DNA of 64,000 nucleotides, taken from Paraburkholderia caledonica NBRC 102488 (GTDB lineage: Bacteria > Pseudomonadota > Gammaproteobacteria > Burkholderiales > Burkholderiaceae). The DNA is taken from assembly GCF_000685095.1 (NCBI RefSeq), contig NZ_BAYE01000020.1, forward strand, positions 45,161 through 109,160, given 5' to 3'. The notes beneath the pieces were generated by a model. The model was given only the letters and a program-made list of their open reading frames with translations. It was not told the origin of the DNA and did no database searches. The position numbers and the translations under genes are program-made. Shown here one piece after another: positions 8,577 to 17,742 of this stretch (its first letter is position 1; each line of letters starts with the position of its first letter).

Positions 8577-10091
8577 TTAACCAGCACGGCCATACTTATC
8601 GTCGAATCGAACGATGTCGTCTTCGCCGAGATAGGTGCCGGACTGCACTTCAATGATCTGAAGCGGAACGCAACCGGGATTCTCGAGCCGGTGACGAATA
8701 CCCAGCGGGATATACGTCGACTCGTTTTCGCCAAGAAGAAACTGTTCTTCGCCGCGCGTGACGAGAGCGGTACCGCTCACCACGATCCAGTGCTCCGCGC
8801 GGTGATGGTGCATCTGCAACGAGAGGCGCGCGCCCGGCATCACAACAATTCGTTTTACCTGGAAACGGTCGCCCTGATCGATCGAATCGTAAAAGCCCCA
8901 CGGGCGACGCACCTTTCTGTGCGCATCCGCTTCGGGTGACTTCTCCGCCTTGATACGCGACACGAGTCCCTTGATGTCCTGCACGTGCGAACGGTCAGCC
9001 ACCAGAACAGCGTCGTCCGTCTCGACGACAATCAGATCGTTCGTACCGACGCATGCGAGCAGTCGGCCGCCTTGCGAGCGAGCGTAAGTTGCCGTCGCAC
9101 CTTCGAAGAGAACACGTCCGCTCGATGCGTTGCCGCAATCATCTTTTTCCATCGCCTGCCACACGGCGTCCCACGAGCCCAGATCCGACCAGCCGGCCTC
9201 GAGCGGCACGACCACACCAGAGAACGGCGATTCGGACTTACCTAAATGTTCCATGACCGCATAATCGATCGAGTCCGACGGCGACTGCAAGAACGCTTCA
9301 GCATCAGGAACGACACAGCCGTCGGTGACCTTGGCGCCTTCGTAAGCTCGCACGCATGCATCGTGTATTTGCGGCTGGAACTGACGGATCACGGAGAGCC
9401 ATACGGATGCGCGTACTACGAACATGCCGCTGTTCCACCAGTAATTGCCGGACTCGACGTACTGCGCGGCCAGCTCGGGCGCCGGCTTCTCGACAAAACG
9501 TTCGATTCGATGTGCGCCGTCCGAAAGTGCACTGCCGAGGCGGATATACCCAAAGCCCGTGTCCGGGCCAGTAGGCGGAACGCCCAGCGTGGCAATAGCG
9601 CCCGCGTCCGCATGGCGGGCCGCAATTTCAATTGCCTTATGGAGCGCCTTCACATTTGCAATCGCGTGGTCCGCAGGCATCGCGACGAGAATTACGTCCG
9701 TGCCTTCAGATGCTGCTGTCAGCGCGGCAAGGGTCAGCGCGGGCGCCGTATCGCGGCGACCGGGCTCAACGACGATACGGGCATTCACGCCACTTTCCCG
9801 AGCCTGCTCAGAAGTTGCGAAATAATGTTCGGCACCGCACACAATTACCGGATCGGGCACGACGCTCCATAGCGGATTGAAGTCATCCATCCGGTTCATC
9901 GTGGCCTGCAACAAGGTCTTGTCGCCAATCACATCGATCAGCTGCTTCGGGAACTGCTCACGCGACACAGGCCATAGACGCGTGCCCGAGCCGCCTGCGA
10001 GAATGACTTGCGCGAGCGGGGGGCATTCCTGCGATGCTTTTTGCAGAGCTTCGAAGTCCGTCTCGCCGGCGGTTGCAAAAACTTTATCCAT
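8577..10091 (-). CDS. manC: Mannose-1-phosphate guanylyltransferase / mannose-6-phosphate isomerase
   Basis: A 504-residue bifunctional enzyme of the ManC/AlgA/XanB type that makes GDP-mannose. The N-terminal nucleotidyltransferase domain has the pyrophosphorylase signature ILAGGSGTRLWPVSRE (residues 30-45) and the activator lysine in FPKQL. The C-terminal cupin carries the type II isomerase motif QMHHHRAEHWIVV with its metal-binding histidines. Both active sites look intact. ATG 10091 is preceded by GGAG. It is the first gene of the leftward EPS transcript, which fits a mannose-containing (or GDP-mannose-derived) polymer. The roughly 610-bp region upstream is shared with the divergent Wzy-like gene. 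Confidence 0.95.
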   Translation of the reverse strand: MDKVFATAGETDFEALQKASQECPPLAQVILAGGSGTRLWPVSREQFPKQLIDVIGDKTLLQATMNRMDDFNPLWSVVPDPVIVCGAEHYFATSEQARESGVNARIVVEPGRRDTAPALTLAALTAASEGTDVILVAMPADHAIANVKALHKAIEIAARHADAGAIATLGVPPTGPDTGFGYIRLGSALSDGAHRIERFVEKPAPELAAQYVESGNYWWNSGMFVVRASVWLSVIRQFQPQIHDACVRAYEGAKVTDGCVVPDAEAFLQSPSDSIDYAVMEHLGKSESPFSGVVVPLEAGWSDLGSWDAVWQAMEKDDCGNASSGRVLFEGATATYARSQGGRLLACVGTNDLIVVETDDAVLVADRSHVQDIKGLVSRIKAEKSPEADAHRKVRRPWGFYDSIDQGDRFQVKRIVVMPGARLSLQMHHHRAEHWIVVSGTALVTRGEEQFLLGENESTYIPLGIRHRLENPGCVPLQIIEVQSGTYLGEDDIVRFDDKYGRAG

Positions 10092-10704
10092 TTATCGCTC
10101 CAAGACATACGAGCCGGATAACGATTAATCGCGTAAGCGCCGACGAAATACGCTATACGTCGGCACCTTTCCGGTCTCATATGTGATCAATGACGGGGTG
10201 TGGGCATCAACGGGCTACGCGAGCCGTTCTGTCCGCGTAAGGCAAGGATGCACACCGGGTTCTCGTCCGTGAGCGTCCACCCTTGGGCACTCAGGCGGCA
10301 GCGGGTCGCTCACGAAAAACAAACGGCATACATATCGGCGTGGCGCCAGAATGCAGATGCCACTGAAGCATTACTCGATGTGATCAATCATAGACACCTC
10401 ACGCTGCACCACAGCAATCGTGGCGCGAACAGTTGAGGTTTTGGCCAGCGTGGTGGCATCAGCGAGCGCGCACGTCTGTGAGGCGATTGTTATCGCCGCC
10501 GTCTGTGCGGCACCGCGTGGAAATCAGTGCCTATACGTGGTACCTTCGTGGGTACTTGGATAGCTCCTTCATCCAAACGCAGGACCCCAATTCAATTCAG
10601 GCTCGTCGCCCCGTTGCGGCGCGCCGCATCTCCAACCAGGTTGTGTTCGCACGTAATGGCCATGTCATTGCAGGCTATGCGCCATTTGTTTTTCGGGAGT
10701 CGCA
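10092..10704. promoter_or_regulatory. Divergent intergenic region between manC and the Wzy-like gene
   Basis: A 613-bp stretch without a convincing gene; the short frames inside it have no start site or plausible composition. Being between two divergent EPS genes it should hold both promoters. I see an 11-base direct repeat, ATGTGATCAAT, at 10181-10191 and 10378-10388, which may be paired regulator sites, and no clear terminator. The GGGAG that serves as ribosome binding site for the Wzy-like gene is at its right end. Confidence 0.45.
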
Positions 10705-11952
10705 ATGGCTTACATTTCGCTACTTGCGTTGTTTCTTACTGTCACGAATCTCGTGCCTCTTAGCGCGGTCGGCTTCGTACCGATCGTTCTTTGCTCATGG
10801 CGTTTTTTTGGCCGGCGCTATCCGGCTTTTATTACGCCGTTGACGGCACTCACCGCCCTTATCGTCGTATCCACGCTGATTTACGATCCGAAATCGTTTA
10901 CCGAATTCGAGTTTTACCGCCGCGACGGCAACTTCTTCATTTCCTACGCTCCCATTTTTGCCGGTTGCCTCTATGTGCATCGGCTGGATCTGAACAAAGT
11001 GCTTCGCACGTTCTTCATCTTCGCGGTGGGGATCAACATTCCGCCATACGCTTACTACGTCGTCGAGACCGGCATACTGAGCATCTTCACGAACCCGGAC
11101 AACAGCTTCGGCAGTTACTTCATCGCGCGCAACGCAGCGGGCGGATTCTTCGCAATGCTGTTCTGCCTCGGTGTTGGCTGCTATCTGCAAAAGCGCAGCA
11201 AACTGCTGCTCGCGCTGATCGCGGCCAACGCAATGATGCTGTTTTCAACATACAGCCGTGGCTCGCTGCTTGGTGCCGCCGCAGTACTGCCATACCTTTA
11301 CTTCGGCCGTAAGCGCTGGCTACTGGCTGTGTTGATGGGCGGTCTGATTGCAGGCTCCCTTGCAATGGCCTTCTTCCATACCGACGGGACCATCGACTAC
11401 ATGGGCTACCCGTTCAATATCCACAATCAGGATGCCAAGGTCGCCAACCTAAACATCCGCTATGAATGGCTGTGGCCGCGCGCTCTCGCCTATTTTGAGC
11501 AAAGCCCGATCGTGGGCCTCGGCTTTGGTTCATTCGACGATCACATCGGCACTGTAACGTCGTACTTTCACCTGTTCGGTGCACCTTCCGACATTGTGGT
11601 CGAACACAGCGATTCGCACGCTCATAACTCTTACCTGAATGCGCTCGCCGAAACTGGCGTGGTGGGTCTGTTCCTCACGCTGAGCTTCTTCTGGAAGCTG
11701 GTGGAGTGGAGTAAAGATGGAGCGGCTGCCAGCGCGTTGGTCGGAGGCGGCCAGAACTTTTCCGCGTTCCGCTTCGTCGAAATCTCGTCCGTGTGTTTGC
11801 TGGTCATGGCGGCAACAGAGCATCGGCTCGTGTCGCCTTCGAATGTTCTGATACTCTCGCTCGTCATCTCTCTGCTGCTGGCGTCACAATCCGCCAATGC
11901 GATCACTGCGGAATTCAATCGGCGCAAATCGCTGGTCCGCCGTCGCGTCTAA
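10705..11952 (+). CDS. O-antigen ligase / Wzy-like polysaccharide polymerase
   Basis: A 415-residue polytopic membrane protein with about eleven hydrophobic segments and a large periplasmic loop around residues 230-310. Within that loop HAHNSYLNALAETGVVGL is the Wzy_C/WaaL signature, with the histidine needed for transfer from undecaprenyl pyrophosphate. ATG 10705 follows GGGAG at the right distance. In an EPS locus that also has Wzx and Wzc it is best read as the Wzy polymerase that joins repeat units on the periplasmic face. A ligase role cannot be excluded from sequence alone. It is followed by the PAP2 gene after 77 bp on the same strand. Confidence 0.88.
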   Translation: MAYISLLALFLTVTNLVPLSAVGFVPIVLCSWRFFGRRYPAFITPLTALTALIVVSTLIYDPKSFTEFEFYRRDGNFFISYAPIFAGCLYVHRLDLNKVLRTFFIFAVGINIPPYAYYVVETGILSIFTNPDNSFGSYFIARNAAGGFFAMLFCLGVGCYLQKRSKLLLALIAANAMMLFSTYSRGSLLGAAAVLPYLYFGRKRWLLAVLMGGLIAGSLAMAFFHTDGTIDYMGYPFNIHNQDAKVANLNIRYEWLWPRALAYFEQSPIVGLGFGSFDDHIGTVTSYFHLFGAPSDIVVEHSDSHAHNSYLNALAETGVVGLFLTLSFFWKLVEWSKDGAAASALVGGGQNFSAFRFVEISSVCLLVMAATEHRLVSPSNVLILSLVISLLLASQSANAITAEFNRRKSLVRRRV

Positions 11953-12029
11953 AAAGTTGCTACGCCTGCTGCGCTACAGCGGGAACGTCAGTTCCCGCTG
12001 TAGCGAAACCCAACAAGAACGAGAACCCT

Positions 12030-12665
12030 ATGTGGACAGTATTCACCAACATAGGCGATGCCGCCGTCACCTTACCCGTGGCCGCTGTCTGCGCCTGCTG
12101 GATCGCTCTCTTTAACGTTAAGCTCGCCTTCCGGTGGATCGTGATGCTTTCTGCCGGCATCGCCATTGTCGGTGCGAGCAAGATCTTCTACGCCGGTTGG
12201 GGCATCTCTTTTCCCGCTTCGCATTTCCGCGTGATCAGCGGCCACGCGATGCTGTCGACATGCGTGTGGATGGTCGCGCTCGCACTGCAACTGCAGTGGT
12301 GGCGTCTGCCGCCGTCGCCAGGAATTGCGGCTGGAATGGGAATCGGCGCGCTAACGGGCGTATCGCGCCTGATGGACCTCTCGCATACCTTGCCGGAAGT
12401 AATTGCAGGCTGGATTCTCGGCGCGATCGTCGGCCTCATCTTCCTGCGAAAGGCCCTTTCCGAGCAGTCCGAACGCGCGCGGCCCGCGTGGTCGGCCGCG
12501 AGCCTTCTGTTCGTCTGCGCGCTCGCCTATGGACACCAGGCGCCGCTTCAGCGGCTTATTGAAACGCGGTCACCGCAAATACACAGCCACGCTCACTCGA
12601 TCATGGCTCTTGCCGGCCGCGTCAAATATCGCCTTCAAGCTTACGAAGGCACGCTCGCCAGATGA
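12030..12665 (+). CDS. PAP2-family membrane phosphatase
   Basis: A 211-residue inner-membrane protein with about five or six membrane helices. The PAP2 hallmarks are recognisable but degenerate: SFPASHFRVISGHAML (about residues 59-74) supplies the PSGH-like box (here ISGH), and TGVSRLMDLSHTLPEVIAGWILG the SRxxxxxHxxxD-like box, with His present and Asp replaced by Glu. The likely role is dephosphorylating undecaprenyl pyrophosphate to recycle carrier lipid during EPS synthesis. ATG 12030 is chosen because the hydrophobic protein starts there. Its 3' end overlaps the convergent glycosyltransferase gene by 25 bp. Confidence 0.78.
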   Translation: MWTVFTNIGDAAVTLPVAAVCACWIALFNVKLAFRWIVMLSAGIAIVGASKIFYAGWGISFPASHFRVISGHAMLSTCVWMVALALQLQWWRLPPSPGIAAGMGIGALTGVSRLMDLSHTLPEVIAGWILGAIVGLIFLRKALSEQSERARPAWSAASLLFVCALAYGHQAPLQRLIETRSPQIHSHAHSIMALAGRVKYRLQAYEGTLAR

Positions 12666-13828
12666 CGTTCGTCGACAGCCCGCTCGCGCACGAGGTACGG
12701 GCGGAGCTGTTCGATTGAACTGCGCAGAAGCCGTGCGTCAATAAAATCCGTCAATGCAGTTTTGAAGTTCTCGGTCGAGAACCGTTCGGCATTCTGGCGG
12801 CAATTGACCGGGTCGAATAACGTAGCATTGCGCTCAAACCGTGTTACTGCTTCGAGCAAAGATTCAGCAGTCTGCTCCCCGAAGAAGACACCGGTTGGCT
12901 GCTCAAGTGGCAAGCCTACAACCGATTCCAGTGCGCCTCCCCTGCCGAATGCGATCACCGGCGTCCCGCATGCCTGAGCCTCCACCACGGAGATGCCGAA
13001 ATCCTCTTCCGCGGCGAACACAAAAGCGCGAGCGCGCCGCAGATGATCGACCAGCACTTCCAGAGGCTGGTGGCCGAGTATCGTCACGTTGGGGCCCGCG
13101 ACCGCCTTTATGCGCTTCATTTCCGGGCCGTCGCCGATCACCACTAGCTTGCGCTCCGGCGTCTGCGAGAAAGCACGCACGATCAGGTCTATGCGCTTAT
13201 ACGGCACCATCCGCGAGGCGGTCACGTAGAAGTTCTCTTTCTGCGTACACATGACCATGTTGTCGAGATCGACCGGCGGATAGATAACCGTAGCGTCGCG
13301 CTGGTACGCCTTCCTGATTCTTCGCGCAATGAAGTGCGAATTCGCAAGCAGATGGTCCACGCCATTCGCCGAACGCGAATCCCACCCGCGGATATAGTGC
13401 AACAGCGCGCGGGCCATGATGGACTTGACGCCCTTGTTCAGGTGCGATTCGCGTAGATACTGATGCTGGAGATCCCACGCATAGCGAATCGGCGAATGCA
13501 CATAGCTGATGTGAATCTGATTGGGGCCCGTCAGCACGCCCTTGGCCACCGCATGCGAACTCGAAATAACGAGGTCGTAGGCAGACAGGTCCAGTTGTTC
13601 GATTGCGATCGGCATCAACGGCAGATATGCACGATAGCGTTTCCGCGCAAAAGGCATCTTCTGAATGAACGACGTGTTGACAGGCTTGCCCTTCACACAA
13701 TCGCGATCTTCGAGAAAGTCGACAATCGAGAAGATGTCCGCTTTCGGGAAGCATTCGACGATGCTCTTTAAAACCTTCTCTGCGCCGCCCGAAACCACGA
13801 GCCAATCGTGAACAATAGCGACTTTCAC
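12641..13828 (-). CDS. Glycosyltransferase family 4 (mannosyltransferase WbaZ-like)
   Basis: A 395-residue GT-B enzyme. The N-terminus MKVAIVHDWLVVSGGAEKV has the glycine-rich acceptor-domain loop. Donor-domain landmarks are YVTASRMVPYKRIDLIVRAF (around residue 205) and EEDFGISVVEAQACGTPVIA (about 270-289), the latter with the ExxxxxxxE nucleotide-sugar motif. The pattern is closest to WbaZ-type mannosyltransferases, agreeing with the ManC gene in the locus. It is the last gene of the leftward run that begins with the tyrosine kinase, separated by 52 bp from the flippase. The stop lies inside the convergent PAP2 gene. Confidence 0.9.
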   Translation of the reverse strand: MKVAIVHDWLVVSGGAEKVLKSIVECFPKADIFSIVDFLEDRDCVKGKPVNTSFIQKMPFARKRYRAYLPLMPIAIEQLDLSAYDLVISSSHAVAKGVLTGPNQIHISYVHSPIRYAWDLQHQYLRESHLNKGVKSIMARALLHYIRGWDSRSANGVDHLLANSHFIARRIRKAYQRDATVIYPPVDLDNMVMCTQKENFYVTASRMVPYKRIDLIVRAFSQTPERKLVVIGDGPEMKRIKAVAGPNVTILGHQPLEVLVDHLRRARAFVFAAEEDFGISVVEAQACGTPVIAFGRGGALESVVGLPLEQPTGVFFGEQTAESLLEAVTRFERNATLFDPVNCRQNAERFSTENFKTALTDFIDARLLRSSIEQLRPYLVRERAVDERHLASVPS

Positions 13829-13880
13829 TTCAACCTCCTGTGAGATTACGCGCCGGACGCTTTAGCGCCGGCAATCCGGT

Positions 13881-15197
13881 TCAGTCGTCCTTGGTCGCGC
13901 CTGCTTGAGCTCTCGCGCCCCATGCAAGCCCCAGCATTCCTGCAGCGCGCCGTGCGCCTGGCACGAGCCCCACCAATTCGAGCCGGACCATGATGACCAT
14001 CAGGATCACGGCGAGGGTCGCCTCGCCGATGACCCGCGCCGTTGCCATGCCAATTGCTCCGAAGCGCGGCGCAAGAAGCAGCGCCGCGGCCAGATTGACG
14101 AGGCCGGAGGCCACTCCCGCAAACGCAAGCAGCCGGTCCTTTCTGCGCGGAACGAATACATAGAACGCGACGAACTCGTTGAACGCGACGAACGGGAACA
14201 TCCACGCGAAACATTGAAGAACTCGAGCGGCAGGCTCGAACGCCGGCCCGAGAATCAGCGGCAGGACAAAGGGCGACAACGTCATTGCACCGCAAAAAAC
14301 GAGTAGGCCATAGCCGAGCAGAAGTGCCGCGCCCTGGCGGGTGGTCGCATGCGCGCCGTCCTTATCGCCATGAGCAAGTTGCCGCGAAATCGTCGGGACG
14401 AATACCTGCGATGCGGGGCCCATCAGGCTGAGAGCAATAGTCGCGAAGCGCTCAGCCGCGCCAAAATACCCGACCTGAGCAGGCGTGGACAACAGCGTCA
14501 GCAGATAGGTCGACGAAGCCGTGAGTACCACAGAGCCGGACGAATAGCAGAACAGCATCGTCGAGTTGCGAATCAGCGGCATCACGCCTTCTAGTTTCAG
14601 GCGCGGCAATCCCAGTTGTGAAGTGGTAATGCCATACGAAATGATCGACGACGCCACTCCCGCAATCAGCAGGCTCGCAAGCACCCACACCGAATCTGAA
14701 GGCTCCTTCACGAAGCTCAGCACCAGCACGAGGCTCACGGCGAAGCCGAAGACCTCGATCATGATCGGCGTACGAAAACGCTGACGCCCCTGGAATAGCC
14801 AGCCCAGATTCAGCGCCGAGACGATGCCGAGCAATGTAGCCAGTACACCGATAAGAGGTCGCTCAGACAATGTCGGCGAGCACATGGTGGCGACGAGGCC
14901 AATGCACCCGCCCAGGGCGGCCAGCAAGAGCCGCGCGCTGACGTGCAGCGAGTAGATCGAATTGCACTCTTGCACCGAATGCGCCTTCGAGACTTCGCGC
15001 ATTCCAACAAACGTGAATCCGTAGCTCACGAGCATCCAGATCACGTTCATGAGCGACATTGACGCGAGCACTCGCCCGTACTCCGACACGCCGAGAATTC
15101 TTCCATAAAACGGCACCACGATGATGAGGTACACGTACCTCATCAAATATCCGCCGTAAACAAACGCAATGACGCTTGCGTTGTCTCGTCTTTCCAT
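13881..15197 (-). CDS. Polysaccharide flippase, Wzx/MATE-like (oligosaccharide flippase family)
   Basis: A 438-residue membrane protein with about twelve to fourteen hydrophobic segments, the size and pattern of Wzx flippases of the MOP superfamily. ATG 15197 is favoured because GGAG stands eight bases upstream; an in-frame TTG at 15209 would place that GGAG inside the gene. The N-terminal YGRILGVSEYGRVLASMSL and the amphipathic linker near residues 210-230 fit the family. It moves lipid-linked repeat units across the inner membrane for Wzy and Wzc. It lies 28 bp from the GT2 gene and is in the same leftward operon. Confidence 0.9.
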   Translation of the reverse strand: MERRDNASVIAFVYGGYLMRYVYLIIVVPFYGRILGVSEYGRVLASMSLMNVIWMLVSYGFTFVGMREVSKAHSVQECNSIYSLHVSARLLLAALGGCIGLVATMCSPTLSERPLIGVLATLLGIVSALNLGWLFQGRQRFRTPIMIEVFGFAVSLVLVLSFVKEPSDSVWVLASLLIAGVASSIISYGITTSQLGLPRLKLEGVMPLIRNSTMLFCYSSGSVVLTASSTYLLTLLSTPAQVGYFGAAERFATIALSLMGPASQVFVPTISRQLAHGDKDGAHATTRQGAALLLGYGLLVFCGAMTLSPFVLPLILGPAFEPAARVLQCFAWMFPFVAFNEFVAFYVFVPRRKDRLLAFAGVASGLVNLAAALLLAPRFGAIGMATARVIGEATLAVILMVIMVRLELVGLVPGARRAAGMLGLAWGARAQAGATKDD

Positions 15198-15225
15198 TCC
15201 GTTCTCCAATTGCGTATTCCTGACC

Positions 15226-16236
15226 TTAGCGCTGTGCCACGCGTCGGCGTGCGAGCGGGTTCGATATGTAGCGAACGACGAAGTCAGAAAGTGGCGAGTA
15301 CGGTACGAGGCACAGGCCGGAAAGAAACAGCGTGCCGAACTTCTTCTTCACGCTCCAGAATGGGTTGGCTACGATCGCATGCAGATAGCCGCGCGAATCG
15401 TGCAACATCCAGCGCCACCGATGAACGAGCGTCGCCCGATACACGCTTGAACAGAAAATCGCCTTCTCGTGGCCAAAATCATGAAACGTCGCGGGCAGCT
15501 CGATCTCCAGACGCGACCTCGCGATATTTCTCAGGATCGCCCAGCGCATGCCCAGCGCCTTCGGCGCCTTGGAGATCTGCTCCGAATTCGCGAAGGACAC
15601 CGTGCCGCCGTCGGCGTTATGCACGCGATAGCCGCCAAGCGACTTGCGCACCGTGGCTACCGGGCCGACTAATGCAGCGCCGTAGATCGCGAAGAAGTCG
15701 GCGCCGTAGCGATTGATTCCCGGCGCGGGAATAGGAAACACCTGCTTAAGTGCGCTTACCCGATACGCGTTGCCAGAGGCCGGCGGCGACGGATAGAGCC
15801 AACCCGCCTGCAGAAGTTCTCCGCAGTTGGCGGGCGGTTCGGTGTTCGGCACGTAAGCACCTGTCGCCGCTCCGCTTGCGTCCATGACGTCGAGCCGGAA
15901 CTGCACCTTCGCCCAGGAGCCGCTGTTAAAGACTTGCATTACTTCCGACACGGCGCTCGGATACAGGATGTCGTCCGAATCGAGAAGGATCGCGTATTCC
16001 GTTTCCAGCGCACTGATCGCGTGGTTGTATGCGGCGACCTGGCCGCCGTTTTCCTGGAAGATCGCGGTAATCCGACTACCGTAGTTTTCTATAATTTTCC
16101 GCGATCCATCCGTCGAACCGTCGTCGAGCACGACGACCTGCGTGCCTGGATAGTCCTGGTTGAGCGCGGAATCGATCGCGGCCGCTAGATAGCGTTCGTA
16201 GTTGTAGTTGCATATGACAACTGTGACCTGGTTCAT
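15226..16236 (-). CDS. Glycosyltransferase family 2
   Basis: A 336-residue GT-A enzyme. MNQVTVVICNYNYERYLAAA begins the nucleotide-binding fold, VVVLDDGSTDGS (about residues 34-45) binds the donor, and ILLDSDDILYPSAV (near 85-98) carries the DxD-type motif. The C-terminal third is less conserved and has one possible membrane-associated stretch near residue 305. No polymerase-type membrane helices are present, so a repeat-unit transferase is more likely than a synthase. Spacing to the next gene upstream (the hydrolase) is 42 bp, consistent with one operon. Confidence 0.9.
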   Translation of the reverse strand: MNQVTVVICNYNYERYLAAAIDSALNQDYPGTQVVVLDDGSTDGSRKIIENYGSRITAIFQENGGQVAAYNHAISALETEYAILLDSDDILYPSAVSEVMQVFNSGSWAKVQFRLDVMDASGAATGAYVPNTEPPANCGELLQAGWLYPSPPASGNAYRVSALKQVFPIPAPGINRYGADFFAIYGAALVGPVATVRKSLGGYRVHNADGGTVSFANSEQISKAPKALGMRWAILRNIARSRLEIELPATFHDFGHEKAIFCSSVYRATLVHRWRWMLHDSRGYLHAIVANPFWSVKKKFGTLFLSGLCLVPYSPLSDFVVRYISNPLARRRVAQR

Positions 16237-16278
16237 GGCATTCGACGCTATTTTGAAGTTTTCGGTGAGTCGGAATTG

Positions 16279-17739
16279 CTACGCAAGCGAACGGACGGCG
16301 ATATAAGCAAGGTGGGTTGGCGGATCGTTTCCGGCGCCATTGACTTTGTCCGGCACCTTGAATCGCAGTTGCAAACCGTCGTTACTCCAAGTGGTCGTAA
16401 TGGCGTCAGGTGCACTTACTGTGCCCGTCACCGCGTCGATGAAATCAATCTTTACGTCGCGACCCGAAGGTCTCTTAAGCCCCGCCACTGTCACGGCGCG
16501 CCACCCCGCGGATCCATTAACCTGCAGCACGATGTCATTGCCGGAGCGCAGACCGCTGCCGGACGCGCCTGGACCAAATTGCAACGGGTTCGCCAAGCTT
16601 GCCAGAGAGCCCGAAACCGTCTGATGAAGTACGACGAGGCTTCTGCCCGACACGTTGTAGGTCCGCCTGGGCGGACCCCGATGAGTAAGACGGAACGGCT
16701 CGTATCCGTCCCAGTGATAGATCATGGACACGTACTTGTTGGGTTCGTTCCAGTTACGATCGAGCGCCCACACCGCGAAGTCGAAGAAGTACTCCGGCAG
16801 GTAATGCGGATTCTTCATATACGCATCGCCAATTTCGGTCTGCCAGATACCGCGCGCCGGCCCGTTCTTCACGTACTGTTGATACAGCGGATCGAGATCA
16901 GCGACGCCCAGGTAATGCGTGTCGAGATAGTCGACCCAGTCCAGCATGCGTTCATTCGAAGCGGGACTTCGGTACTCGAGCCACTTGCAGAAGTTGGACA
17001 CTCCGCCCTGATCGGGCCAGCCGCCGTAGACGATATACGCGTTGTACTTCCGGATGATGCGGGCGGCAGGTAGATGCACACGTTCAACGTAGTCCTGCAT
17101 CGCACGGTCGTACGGCTTCGCGTGCTTTTCATCCTTGTTGAAGTTCGGACCGTGCCAGAACGTAGCCTGCGGTAAACCGCCAGACAATTTTCCGGCCGCC
17201 TCGTTCCAGATCTGGAAATAGCGCAGGTTGAACGGCGGTGCGGAGTACTTGCGCACAACTGCCTCGACGTAACGGGTCCACGCCCGGACATCCACGGGCG
17301 CAGAATTGCTGTCACCGGGCACGGTGGCATTCCAGGGCGGCGTATAGCCGAGCAGCAACAGCGACTTGATGCCATTGCGATTGTTCAGCAGCAGCGCTGA
17401 CGGAAGATCGTTGTCGAACTGCGATCCAGTCTTATCGACACGCACGGGCTCAGTGGGTGAATCCGGCTGACCGGGGCCGACCGAATCGCGCCCCCAGGTG
17501 ATACCCATTTGTCGCCACATCTCGACGTCGTTGCTTGCGCCAGCCCATCCATTCGAGCCGATCAGGTCCGTAATCCTGCGACCGCCCGTACTTTGCGCTT
17601 GCGGCACTGTACCGGCCGACGACGAAGTCTTGCCGCGCGCAAGCGGTATGGCCGCACCCAAAAGGGCCGCGATTGTTCCCAACGCCCGACGTCTGCCGAC
17701 ACTCTTTCGAATGCGAAACATAGGCCTGCCTACCGACAT
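16279..17739 (-). CDS. Exported glycoside hydrolase, clan GH-A type (GH39-like), EPS-associated
   Basis: A 486-residue protein with an N-terminal arginine-rich signal (RRRALGTIAALLGAAIPLA) that looks like a Tat or long Sec signal. The TIM-barrel body shows YFQIWNEAAGK (about residue 172), giving the Asn-Glu acid/base pair, and GIWQTEIGD (about 295), giving the candidate nucleophile Glu. The layout recalls PslG-type enzymes that sit in EPS operons and trim or release polymer in the periplasm. A C-terminal beta-rich domain follows from about residue 370. The start ATG 17739 is three bases after the preceding glycosyltransferase stop; a second ATG at 17721 is also possible. Confidence 0.8.
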   Translation of the reverse strand: MSVGRPMFRIRKSVGRRRALGTIAALLGAAIPLARGKTSSSAGTVPQAQSTGGRRITDLIGSNGWAGASNDVEMWRQMGITWGRDSVGPGQPDSPTEPVRVDKTGSQFDNDLPSALLLNNRNGIKSLLLLGYTPPWNATVPGDSNSAPVDVRAWTRYVEAVVRKYSAPPFNLRYFQIWNEAAGKLSGGLPQATFWHGPNFNKDEKHAKPYDRAMQDYVERVHLPAARIIRKYNAYIVYGGWPDQGGVSNFCKWLEYRSPASNERMLDWVDYLDTHYLGVADLDPLYQQYVKNGPARGIWQTEIGDAYMKNPHYLPEYFFDFAVWALDRNWNEPNKYVSMIYHWDGYEPFRLTHRGPPRRTYNVSGRSLVVLHQTVSGSLASLANPLQFGPGASGSGLRSGNDIVLQVNGSAGWRAVTVAGLKRPSGRDVKIDFIDAVTGTVSAPDAITTTWSNDGLQLRFKVPDKVNGAGNDPPTHLAYIAVRSLA

Positions 17740-17742
17740 GCG

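Noticed and set aside
10433..10843. A plus-strand frame running into the Wzy-like gene
   Set aside because: Its overlap with the membrane protein start and its odd composition argue against it; the Wzy-like gene has a ribosome binding site at 10705.
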